A program made the position numbers and the translations under genes. 23,941 nucleotides of DNA from Nemertoderma westbladi (Eukaryota; Xenacoelomorpha; Nemertodermatida; Nemertodermatidae), in NCBI GenBank assembly GCA_032718475.1, contig JAUCBJ010006731.1, forward strand, positions 1 to 23,941, read 5' to 3'. Of the stretch, positions 1-8,603 are shown piece after piece. Position 1 is the first letter of the stretch, and the number at the start of each line of letters is the position of its first letter. Below the pieces are notes generated by a model. That model was not told where the DNA came from. It did not search any database and was given only the letters and a program-made list of their open reading frames with translations.

Positions 1-2
1 TT

Positions 3-614
3 CAACTCGCGTTATGGAAAGTTGAAATACCGCGAACAATGTTAATCGGGACAGACCAATTCAACTTGCATCAAGTGTGAGAAACCAGACCATCGGTAGT
101 AGTAGCAGGAAACGCTTATGCCTGTAGAACTCCGATAGGTTGGTATACTCAAGCGCCTGTGCGCACACTAGATATGAGTGACGAGGAAGATTATGTACAA
201 AGTACATGTAGTTTATTAACTACAACTTTGTCTCATTCTTTTTCAAATGGAAGAGACTATACTACGCGACAGTCGATGAGACAAGACAATGTCACAGGTA
301 CGACGTGCGTAGCGAATACACTAAGTCATGAAGAGCAAAAACCAATCCACAAGGTTAGTTTGGAAATTGGAAAAGAGACACGTCAGGCAGAGTTTCCATC
401 AACGACAGATGATAACGCCGGAAGGCTTGCAAGTCTACCTAATCTAATAACGTTACAAACACCCATTGATGTCGACGCACTAAGAAATTATCGAGTGGAA
501 CAAGCTGAACTGGACAAAGAATTAACAGAGAAACTATCAAATGGTTGGAACAAGATACCGCCGAACCTGGTAGTTACGAACCATGTATGTCGGAACAAGA
601 AAAACAATCTTTAA
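3..614 (+). pseudogene. BEL/Pao pol, protease end and linker (broken)
   Basis: The frame starting at base 3 reads through residues resembling the end of the BEL/Pao aspartic protease region (DUF1758/A16-like): an LIGTDQFNLH stretch at about 42-71 and a CRTPIGW stretch at about 123-143, both typical of the protease-RT junction. A TGA at 78-80 interrupts it. After that the frame is open to 614, but the polypeptide logically leaves it near 541 and continues in the frame of the next ORF, so the last 20 or so codons are probably not used. The linker (about 160-540) is polar with no recognised domain, and includes a GRLASL peptide at 420-437. The element's gag and 5' LTR would lie left of the window. 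The stop suggests a decayed copy. The family call rests on motif similarity and on the unambiguous RT that follows. Confidence 0.6.
420..439 (+). repeat. Palindromic motif copy A (GRLASL-encoding)
   Basis: GGAAGGCTTGCAAGTCTACC. It is a near-palindrome whose centre is CTTGCAAG instead of the CTCGCGAG of copies C and E, a paired change that keeps self-complementarity. In the protease-linker frame it encodes GRLASLP. It differs from the consensus at six positions read directly but at four read as the reverse complement, so it may sit in the opposite orientation to the other copies. Confidence 0.6.
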
Positions 615-2893
615 AGATCATGGAGGATACAATCCGCCAGACGAAAGACGGACATTATGAGGTAGGGATGTTATGGCGTAACCAACGACCAAAACTTATA
701 AATAACTATCCACTAGCCTTAAAGCGTTTAAACTCATTACTCCAACGTTTATTAAAGGACGAGAAAGCCCATTTACAGTATAATACTCAAATGGAGACGT
801 ATTTGACAAAAGGGTACGCTATCAGAATGACAAACCCAGAGATTGTGACAGATCAGACGTACTACTTGCCACATCACTATGTGAGACACCCTGACAAACC
901 AGAAAAGGTACGTGTAGTTAACGACTGTGCGGCTCTTTTTGAGGGAATGTCTCTCAATAGTGAGTTGATGGACGGACCAAACATGAATAATTATCTCATG
1001 GGTGTGATTATGCGCTTCCGCCAACATCAAGTAGCATTTACTTGCGACGTGGAAGCAATGTTTCACCAGGTGCGAGCGTTAGAGCGAGACAGAGACAGTT
1101 TGAGGTTCCTCTGGTATCCGGATGGAGATTTAAGTCAACCACCGGCGACTTACCAAATGCAAGTTCGCGTATTCGGTGCCAGAGATAGCCCAAATTGTAC
1201 CATGTACGCCCTAAAACAAACCGCTAGGGAGCAGAAACACAAATATGACCCAGAGATAATTCAAATTGTAGAAAGATACTTTTATGTTGATGATGGATTA
1301 CAGAGTTGTGACACAGTAGAACGTGCTATAACAGTAGCACATCAATTACGGGACTGTCTAGCAGCTGGAGGTTTTAACCTAACCAAGTTCGCTTCAAACA
1401 GCACCGAATTGGTGAATTCGTTCGAAACGACTGAGCGTGGGGGTGGTGACATAGATCTAGAATTTGAACCATTACCGACGACCAAGGTGTTGCGATTAGT
1501 TTGGGACCCCAACACAGACAACTTTAAAGTAAAAGTGAGATTGGATGATCAAGGAGGTTCTCTGACCAAGAGATCCTGCTTATCAAAGTTGAGTCGATTG
1601 TTTGATCCATTAGGTTTCATCAGCCCAGTAATACTGCAAGCCAGAATATATATGCGCAGTATCTGGAAGGATGGACTGACATGGGACGAACCGATCTCAT
1701 CTGAACAAGTACACTTATGGAAAACTTGGGAGGCGCAATTGTCTTCACTAGAAGATTATTCCATACCCCGGGTATATTTTCCATTACAATCGACATTTCC
1801 TGACAACTTAGAATTATATTGTTTCTCTGACGCCAGTGACAACAGCTTTGGAGTGACAGCGTATCTGCATAGACAAATAGATTCAGACGAGTTTGATGTA
1901 TCGCTCATTACTTCTAAGGCTAAAACCATGCCTACTAAGTATATGACGACACCACGCGCTGAGCTACAAGCAGCAACCTTGTCAACTACCATTGTAAACC
2001 TTATACAGACCGAACTACAATCAAGTTTACAGATATTTTATTGGACTGACGCGACGTTAGTTTTGTTTTATATAAACAACGACACACTTGAATTTAAGAC
2101 AATTGTAGCTAACCGTCATGCGGAAATTTTAGACCGTTCAATAAAGGAAGATTGGCGACATTGTCCCGGACCACAAAATCCAGCTGATATTGCGTCACAA
2201 GGAATGATGCCCGAGGAGTTCTGTAAACCGGGGAACAAGAAATTTTGGCAACATGGACCACAATTCTTGAAAAGATCATCACAACATTGGCCGCCATTAT
2301 ACGATAATAAGTCTAACACTATCCCTAAGTACGCTGAAATTAAAAAACCAAAGAAAGGGAAAGCAAAGAAAAAGACGACGGCGAAACTTAAGAAGAAACC
2401 AAAGGCGAAAAGGAAAAATATAACTTATAAAGTTAAAAACGGAAGACTTGCGAGCCTTTCTTTACCAGACATATCGCCAGACGGTCAACCAGACATGTTA
2501 CCAGACGGTCAACCAGACATGTTACCAGATGGTCAATCAGACATGTTACCAGATGATCAACCAGACATGTTACCAGATGATCAACCAGACATGTTACCAG
2601 ATATGTCACCAGACATTGGTAACACATCAAAACATAGTAAAGCCGCAGTTTCTCTATTGGAGCGGCCTTCTATTGACAAACTACCAAATTTGACACTCTT
2701 GAGTAACCATAAGTACAGTGATACCTCATGTATTACAGATGTGGGTAGTACCTATACAAATGTAAATACAGGTGTTACTTTACGCTCAAGAGACATACCA
2801 ACCTTACAACCTACGGTGGGACCTGGGATAAATATCGGCAGAAAAATTAATTTAACGAAACCCAGTGATCCTATAGAATTTAAACCACCATAA
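545..2893 (+). CDS. pol: BEL/Pao retrotransposon pol: reverse transcriptase and RNase H
   Basis: This part of the polyprotein copies element RNA into DNA and degrades the RNA strand. Numbering from 545, the RT shows VRVVNDCAAL (about 123-132), the motif A aspartate in FTCDVEAMF (D168), GARDSPN (about 211) and the catalytic YVDD (247-250). Residues about 305-400 carry the LSRLFDPLGFISP block typical of the Pao-type region that Pfam calls peptidase A17. An RNase H follows with D429 (FSDAS), E473 (PRAEL), D502 (WTDAT) and D548 (NPADIASQG). Residues 600-632 are very lysine-rich, then come a GRLASL peptide, six copies of an eight-residue repeat and a polar tail to TAA 2891-2893. There is no ATG at 545 (TTG); the frame is a continuation of the upstream protease frame after a shift near 541. 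The integrase expected next lies beyond an inserted LINE. RT and RNase H themselves look intact. Confidence 0.9.
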   Translation: MEQDTAEPGSYEPCMSEQEKQSLKIMEDTIRQTKDGHYEVGMLWRNQRPKLINNYPLALKRLNSLLQRLLKDEKAHLQYNTQMETYLTKGYAIRMTNPEIVTDQTYYLPHHYVRHPDKPEKVRVVNDCAALFEGMSLNSELMDGPNMNNYLMGVIMRFRQHQVAFTCDVEAMFHQVRALERDRDSLRFLWYPDGDLSQPPATYQMQVRVFGARDSPNCTMYALKQTAREQKHKYDPEIIQIVERYFYVDDGLQSCDTVERAITVAHQLRDCLAAGGFNLTKFASNSTELVNSFETTERGGGDIDLEFEPLPTTKVLRLVWDPNTDNFKVKVRLDDQGGSLTKRSCLSKLSRLFDPLGFISPVILQARIYMRSIWKDGLTWDEPISSEQVHLWKTWEAQLSSLEDYSIPRVYFPLQSTFPDNLELYCFSDASDNSFGVTAYLHRQIDSDEFDVSLITSKAKTMPTKYMTTPRAELQAATLSTTIVNLIQTELQSSLQIFYWTDATLVLFYINNDTLEFKTIVANRHAEILDRSIKEDWRHCPGPQNPADIASQGMMPEEFCKPGNKKFWQHGPQFLKRSSQHWPPLYDNKSNTIPKYAEIKKPKKGKAKKKTTAKLKKKPKAKRKNITYKVKNGRLASLSLPDISPDGQPDMLPDGQPDMLPDGQSDMLPDDQPDMLPDDQPDMLPDMSPDIGNTSKHSKAAVSLLERPSIDKLPNLTLLSNHKYSDTSCITDVGSTYTNVNTGVTLRSRDIPTLQPTVGPGINIGRKINLTKPSDPIEFKPP
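2441..2460 (+). repeat. Palindromic motif copy B (GRLASL-encoding)
   Basis: GGAAGACTTGCGAGCCTTTC, in frame within pol after the lysine-rich stretch and just before the eight-residue repeats. It encodes GRLASLS. It differs from copies C and E at one base (T for C in the palindrome centre) and shares the flanking AC before and TT after with them. Confidence 0.8.
2468..2611 (+). repeat. In-frame 24-bp tandem repeat in pol
   Basis: Six tandem copies of a 24-bp unit encode the octapeptide DMLPDGQP and variants (DISPDGQP, DMLPDGQS, DMLPDDQP, DMLPDMSP). The unit is a multiple of three, so pol stays open. It lies between RNase H and the integrase, a position where BEL elements have a variable spacer, and starts eight bases after palindromic motif copy B. 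The substitutions between units are few, suggesting recent expansion. Confidence 0.9.
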
Positions 2894-3461
2894 ACCAAGG
2901 ATCGACTCACAAAGTACCGACAATCAAGGTAATTCAATTTCAAAGCTCGGTTTACGCCCCGGCAGGCTATATTGATAAAATTATAGGGTGATAACTGTTA
3001 AAACAAAATTTAAAACGCACGGTATATAGGTTAAGTAAAATACACAATTACAGTAAAATGGTGAGGTCTAAAAACGCACCGTATATACATAACTAATAAT
3101 ATCAGATTTAAATTATGTTGGATGAAATGACATTAATGAATATATATAATATGCTGAAGAGACAGTATTTACAATCAATTATTTTAAATGATAGAAAGGA
3201 AGGGTGAAATTATAAAATTATATTATAATAATGATTATTTATCGGCGGCAATTATTGGTAAAATGGTCTAACAACATCAAAGTAATTAAAATAACATACA
3301 AAATGAGAGCAACAAGATACAATGACAATACAATACGGCTGGTTTTGGCATGTAAGGGCCGAAAACTAATAGTATCATATCAGTTAAAAATAACACGTAT
3401 CATTAGGAGTATTATTGATTAAGTATTATTTATTATACTTATACTTTTATAGGTATTATTA
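2894..3461. other. AT-rich stretch without recognisable gene
   Basis: No credible coding frame. It contains two near-identical short blocks, AAAACGCACGGTATATA (about 3011) and AAAACGCACCGTATATA (about 3070), and ends in TATT/ATT microsatellite-like sequence next to the stop codon of the - strand LINE. Part of it is probably that LINE's 3' untranslated region (AATAAA-like on the - strand near 3430); the rest may be BEL spacer. No target-site duplication could be fixed by eye. Confidence 0.4.
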
Positions 3462-4721
3462 TTATTGATAAAGATTATAAAAGTCCAATACCACTAAATG
3501 GCGAGCTGCATGTGAGCCAGTGGTGCAACTCAGTATGGTACCAATAAAAAAGAGTTTATACTGACTAGCAGGACTCAGTTCGGTGGCTTGAGATTTTCCA
3601 TGTCGATTCCGTATGGCCTTGAAACTGTATCTAGAGACACTCAGAGAAGACAAACTTGGTAAACCGAGGTGCCATGCGGAGACACCATAACGGAAAAAAA
3701 TCTGAGCACTAGACAGACCTGCAAGGTGCAGACAGATTAAATGATGAAAGAAAAAAAGAACCTTTCTATTAGGACAATTTAAGATGCTGTAGGTAAATGA
3801 CGCAGTTTTGAAGTATAGGAAATCTTCCAGGTTGATCATACCAAAGAGTTTACATAGAATTCCATTAGAAACATAGTTTCCTATTGCACATATAGTTCTC
3901 ATTGCTTTATGAAGTTGTAGCGATATCTCTGCAATATTAGGCTTATCAAGTTCCGAGCATCCATACAGTATTGATGGGAGGCACATCACCTTCCATATTT
4001 TAACAACAACTGCCAGTGGAACACTGTTAATGCAAAGACCACGTGCCTCCATTCTGCTGACACAAGTCCAAATTTTACATTTTACAAACTGAGTCAAAGA
4101 TTGCGACGTCATGGGAAAGGGCAACCCTCGATAGTTGCAATCCTTCGCAGAAACCAAAATAATGCTGTCTGTCCCATTTATGAATTCCAATGATTCCTCT
4201 CCGTTGCTCGCTCTAGCACCATTCAGGTATACGAAATGAGTCTTTTTTATGTTTAGAAGCAACTTATGTCTTTCAAAGTAATTGCAGCCTAGGGCCATAA
4301 GTTTCTCTGCATCAGACTTCATGTTTGCTGCAAGAATGATATCATCACCATAGCTCACTCCACTGAAAGATTCTGCCTTTATGTGCACACCAAGACCACT
4401 GTTATCAATCTCCTTAAAAAGACTAGACATATAGAAATTAAAAAGAATTGGGGATAACATCCCGCCTTGTCTTACACCTCTCTCTAAGGGGAATGCTTGA
4501 CATATCCGTGTTCTAGATGCCAAGAAAGCTGAAGCTGAGCAGTAATAGTTTCTTAGTGTTTCCAATAGGTTGTGTTCAGTTTTAGCATCCTCTAATTTCC
4601 TAATTAACATTGTGTAGTCGACGGTATCAAAAGCAGATGACAAGTCTAATGATACTATATACATTGATGAACCCTTTTTTGTGAATTCATTTACTAAGTT
4701 GTTGACCAGTGCATACGTCAT
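3462..4721 (-). pseudogene. 5'-truncated LINE, reverse transcriptase C-terminal part
   Basis: The - strand frame encodes the palm and thumb of a non-LTR retrotransposon reverse transcriptase. Visible motifs are VSLDLSSAFDTVD (motif A aspartates, about residues 23-36), GVRQGGMLSPILFNFY (motif B, about 83-98) and YGDDIILA (motif C, about 124-131), followed by a thumb-like region with LLLNIKKTHFVYLNG. It lacks the endonuclease and the RT fingers, so the element is 5'-truncated, as is usual for dead LINE insertions. The open frame continues a few codons upstream to about 4736, where BEL sequence resumes on the other strand. The catalytic box is YGDD rather than the usual YADD of APE-class LINEs. 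The remaining frame is free of stops, so the insertion is not very old. It separates BEL RNase H from integrase. Clade is not assigned. Confidence 0.8.
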
Positions 4722-4736
4722 TTCTGTATTGGTTTT

Positions 4737-5707
4737 TTTAAAAGGACGAAGAAGGACAAAATACTTATAGACCCGGACGGATCAACAGTCAATAAGGGAA
4801 TATCTACCGGCGGACCCGTGGGCCCATCTAATAAAACTAGACCTTCTAGACTTATCACTGACTTACCTGATGACGTCAATAATACTTATGTCGACCGTAT
4901 TGTAAACCTAACAGATTCTTGGACAAAAGTGTGCCGAAAATTAGCGTGGATTGTACGTTTTATACAATACGTTAAGGGCAAACGCGACTTTACACGTCGA
5001 CTTACATTGACCGAGATTGACTGATGTGAAATTAAATTAATTCGCCATTACCAATTGCGATATTTCGCACACGTATTCACATCTATAAGTCAAGGTCAAC
5101 CAATCAAGTCGTCACCAATATTGAGTTGGAGTCCGATAATTTATAATGGCTTAATTTGTCATAAATCTCGGCTTCAAAACATTGACTTTAATACTGACTT
5201 TAGATACCCAATAATAATACCACGACATCACGAATTACAACGTGCAATGATACTGGACGCACATTTACAACTAAAACACGCTGGAAGACACCACTGTCTT
5301 TCACATTTACGTACAAGATTTGTATTAATTAGACCCAGTAAAGCGTTAAGTTCACTGACACGTATGTGTATTATTTGTAAAAAGGTACATTCTAGAATAA
5401 GTACCCAAGAAATGAGTGAACTTCCACAAGCACGACTACAAGCATTCAGACCACCTTTCACTGGTTTGGCTGCTTTGACTGCTTTGGTCCCATAAATACA
5501 AAACGAGGACGTATACTAGTAAAACGTTGGGGACTGATATTCACATGCATGTCCAGTAGGGCAGTTCATATTGAACATGTGATGGATCTTTCCACTAAAG
5601 CCTTTATACTAGCATTACGCCGCTAGACGCGGACTAGTAAAATGCTTGTACTCAGACCAAGGTACAAACTTTGTTGGTGCTCGAAATGAAATTGCAAGGG
5701 CCTTTAA
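4737..5707 (+). pseudogene. pol: BEL/Pao integrase, N-terminal and first half of core (broken)
   Basis: The integrase would join element DNA to the genome. The part up to about 5020 matches the pre-integrase stretch of BEL elements (SWTKVCRKLAWIVRFIQYV at about 4917-4973). A TGA at 5022-5024 interrupts the same frame, which then continues with the zinc-binding domain: ILDAHLQLKHAGRHH (about 5250-5294) and CIICKK (about 5368-5385) give the HHCC-type ligands. Near 5470-5480 the frame shifts; the new frame has FDCFGP (first catalytic Asp) and SSRAVHIE (about 5553). A second shift near 5625 leads to YSDQGTNFVGA (second catalytic Asp, about 5650-5680). The frame then meets the TTAA where a DNA element is inserted. 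One stop, two shifts and an insertion make this integrase dead. The rest is at 7263-7938. Confidence 0.85.
5704..5707. repeat. TTAA target-site duplication, left (copy 1)
   Basis: TTAA directly abuts the CCCTATTA terminus at 5708 and recurs at 7259-7262 outside the other terminus. TTAA duplication is the hallmark of piggyBac-superfamily insertion. Confidence 0.85.
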
Positions 5708-7258
5708 CCCTATTAAACCCGGGGGGGGGTCAATATGACCCCTCCCGTGGTTTTTTTATTATAATTCTGAAACAAACGCAGTTGGGAATCTGAAATTTTA
5801 TGACTTTTCCTAAAAATCTATTGTCTTCCTAGTAGTGAAAACCGTTTTCAAAAATATTGGGTACTTTTCGAGTTATAGCGCCATTTTTTAACCCTACTTT
5901 TGGCACTTTTTTTGAGACGTTTTTTGAAAATTACATTTCATTAAATATGAATTGTAACATCTCTATTTTTTATTTACACGGGTTTTTTGGTGTTAGAAAT
6001 TTGATGGAATTCATATAAATAGATTTAGAAATTTTAAACTTGTTTTTTTCGGTGGGTGCCAAATTTTGGTGCCAGCACCAAATTTTGAAATAAGTCAATT
6101 TTGTAAATTGATCGTTTGAAACTTGTTTTTTACGCAATTGGGGTTTTTTGGGTTTCTGGATTCGAAGAAATATATACGAGTTGCACCAAGCGTATCAAAC
6201 TTGTATTTTTCGGTGCTGTGTGCAAATTTTGGTGCTAGCACGAAATTTTGAAAATCCATTCAATAGATAAAATTGCTTGTGAGAATTTATTTCTTGCGTT
6301 TTAGAGGTTTATGGCTGTTCTGAATTCAATGGAAAATATAATTATCGAACTAGACATCTCAAACTTGTATTTTTCGGATGTGGGTGCAAAATGTGGTGCT
6401 AGCACCAAATTTTGAAACCCATCAAATATATCAATTGATTGTGTCACCTTGTTTCTTGCGTTATACGGGTTTGTGATGGTTCTGAATTCAATGGAATCAG
6501 TAAAAATTTCATAAGAGTTTTCAAACTTGTATTTTTCGCCGGTGGGTGAAAATTGTTGTTTTGCACCAAATTTTGGAAAATGAGTAAATTGATCAGTAGA
6601 TAGTATCATCTTGTTTCATGCGTTATACGGGTTTATGAGGGTCCTGAATCCGATGGAAACAATAAAAACAGCACTGGACATCGCAAACTTGTACTTTTTG
6701 GTGATGGGTACGAAATTTGGTGCTAGCACCAAAATTTGCCAAATTACGCCGAAAAATACAAGTAGCAATGATCTGGCATATTTGAAATGTATTTCATTAG
6801 AATCAGCGCCCAAGAAAACCTGAAAATGTGAATTTATAGCATCGTATAAGTGAATTAAAAATTTTGTGTTCTAACTGAAAAGTGCTGGTTACTTGTTTTT
6901 TTCATTTTTTTCCTACGCAGAGAGGACTAAACAGCCATTTATAGTAATCATATCATTTTTTAATATTTTCCAATGTATTTTACACCCCAGAAAACCTGTA
7001 TTGAAAAATAATTAGCCGAAAATATAACTTTCAAATTTGGTGAAAATTGTGAACTACTTGTAATTTTGGTGCTGCAATATAACCACCCCAGTACATTTTT
7101 TCGAAATTTTTTTTTTTCGGTCGGATCCAGACAAGTGATACCTACGTACAAACAAAAAATCAGACGTTTTCGTAAATATTTGTAGATTTTAGAGGGGGGG
7201 GTCAATATGACCCCCTCCCGGTATTTGTACAACATTTTATAGCCCGGTACTAATAGGG
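5708..7258 (+). mobile_element. piggyBac-like non-autonomous element, copy 1 (complete)
   Basis: About 1.55 kb bounded by TTAA on both sides. The ends are inverted repeats: CCCTATTAAACCCGGG at left and, read on the - strand from the right end, CCCTATTAGTACCGGG (13 of 16 match). Just inside each end is a G-run plus a hairpin-capable GGGGTCA-ATA-TGACCCC (5726-5742 and 7198-7214). The interior is AT-rich with five tandem units of about 163 bp, four centred on GGTGCTAGCACC or a close variant. No transposase is encoded, so it would depend on an enzyme elsewhere. TTAA targeting and CCC-starting ends fit the piggyBac superfamily; that assignment is inference from ends alone. It interrupts the BEL integrase between the second catalytic Asp and the catalytic Glu. 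Copy 2 at 16797-18344 differs by only scattered substitutions, so both are recent. Confidence 0.85.
6068..6730. repeat. Internal ~163-bp tandem units with palindromic centres
   Basis: GGTGCCAGCACC (6068), GGTGCTAGCACG (6231), GGTGCTAGCACC (6395), a degenerate GTTGTTTTGCACC (about 6555) and GGTGCTAGCACC (6719) recur at spacings of about 160-164 bp. Around each centre the order is the same: CAAACTTGTATTTTTCGG, a GGGTGCAAA block, the palindrome, an AAATTTTG block, TTGTTTCTTGCGTTATACGG, then CTGAATTCAATGG. The units have diverged from one another more than copy 1 has from copy 2, so the internal amplification predates recent transposition. Confidence 0.8.
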
Positions 7259-7262
7259 TTAA
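7259..7262. repeat. TTAA target-site duplication, right (copy 1)
   Basis: TTAA follows the GGG end at 7256-7258. The BEL integrase frame resumes immediately, in register with the frame left of the element. Confidence 0.85.
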
Positions 7263-7938
7263 GAAATTAGATCATGACCAGATCTCCAACGAATTACGTC
7301 CTTACAAGATTGTTTGGAGATTTATCCCTCCAGATAGTCCATGGAGAGGCGGAGTCTGGGAGAGACTGATAAGATCCATTAAAACAGCCATGGCAAAAGT
7401 CATTCCAGTCTTGACAGATGACCAATTGACCACATTGTTTGTTGAAATCGAGGCAATACTAAATACTAGACCCATAGTATTAGTACCCGATGACAAACAA
7501 TCCCAGTTTGCTTTAACACCAGCACACCTGCTAATGCAGGCACCGACAACATTAATGCCTATTTCGGTTCCAATGGAAAGCGATAGCTATGGTAGAAAGG
7601 CGTGGAAAATCACGCAACTACTAGCTAACAAATTCTGGGAAATATGGCAAAACCATTATTTGCCCTCTATTTCTGCCAGAACCACTTGGTATAATAACAC
7701 CCGAGCTTTAAAACCGGGCGATCACGTATTGTTAGCAGAAGTGAATTTAAAAAGACGCTTCTGGTTAACTGGTGTTATTTTAGATACACACCCATCTATG
7801 GACGGAGTGACAAGGACTGTGACGGTACGGACAATTGATGGTCGTACTGTAGACAGACCGACTCAACGTCTTGTACTTCTTGAAGAGACTCGTAACGAGT
7901 CTGGGGATTACAAATCTCCAACAAATCTTAGTAAATAA
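7263..7938 (+). pseudogene. pol: BEL/Pao integrase, second half of core and C-terminal domain
   Basis: The frame resumes straight after the TTAA with the last third of the integrase core: PPDSPWRGGVWERLIRSIK (about 7327-7383) carries the third catalytic residue, Glu of WERL. It continues with the ILNTRP block (about 7456-7473), LTPAHLL (about 7510), YLPSISARTTW (about 7659), and the C-terminal PGDHVLLAE (about 7714) and RPTQRLVLLE (about 7856-7885) stretches typical of the BEL integrase end and its DUF5641-like tail. The frame is open to TAA at 7936-7938. This half carries no visible lesion, unlike the first half. It has no start of its own; it is the continuation of pol interrupted by the piggyBac-like element. 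Confidence 0.9.
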
Positions 7939-8603
7939 TATGTGTTTACCAAATAGATTTCCACGTACCTGTACACTGTAGTAAAGACAGCGGTAGAATT
8001 CCATTGTCTTTATATGTGAACATTAAAGGGTAGTACCCTTATGTGTCACATAGGAGCGGGATTTGTAGGTATAAGAAATGGAATTCTACTTGGAACTCAC
8101 AATATGAGACATTTTCGAAATTTTAGACAATCCATTTGGATTTGAAAAATTTTAAAAATTGATTCTCCAGTGAATGGATTTCAGGGTACAGTCGGGTGGG
8201 ACTTAAAATTAGAGAAACAAGAGAACGGAAGACTCGCGAGCCTTTCTTAAAAATTTAATTAAATTTTACACGGTCTTGTTTCAATAAGTTACGTCAACCA
8301 ATAGACTTCCCTATATTACTAATTCTTGATTGCTTATTTTTCTGATAATAGTTTGGGATCAAAAGGTGAGTATTTTAGACTCACAGCCAGTTTAGCCCAA
8401 ATCGTTTTTATTTCGGCAAAAAATTTTAAATAAGAAACAGTGTGTCATTAAAGAAACCCTAGATCTTAGGCTATGGGTAGGAGGTTAGAGCATAGTCGAG
8501 CCAAAAAGGGCAGACGAATAACTCCCAAATCTCCTCACAACTAACATAAAACTCTGTTGTATTCCCTCTAGTAGTAATGATTATGTAACAAATACGTCTA
8601 ATA
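7939..8603. other. Non-coding stretch between integrase and downstream ORFs
   Basis: No coding frame is supported. It contains palindromic motif copy C (8227-8246), a purine-rich run around 8198-8236, and a strong splice-donor-like AAAAGGTGAGT at 8361-8371. It could be the 3' end of pol plus the leader of the following ORFs, or an LTR-like segment, but no terminal repeat pair is visible within the window to decide. Confidence 0.4.
8227..8246 (+). repeat. Palindromic motif copy C (non-coding context)
   Basis: GGAAGACTCGCGAGCCTTTC, identical to copy E. It lies about 360 bases before the next ORF, outside any long reading frame. In the phase used by the other copies it reads ENGRLASLS followed at once by TAA. 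Confidence 0.8.

Noticed and set aside
3231-3422. 63-codon + strand frame
   Set aside because: AT-rich Lys/Ile/Arg peptide without family resemblance, next to a LINE 3' end; chance frame.
8361-8386. Splice donor and acceptor between integrase and the downstream ORFs
   Set aside because: The donor match is good, but the nearest acceptor-like site is about 20 bases away, too close for an intron; no other partner was convincing.
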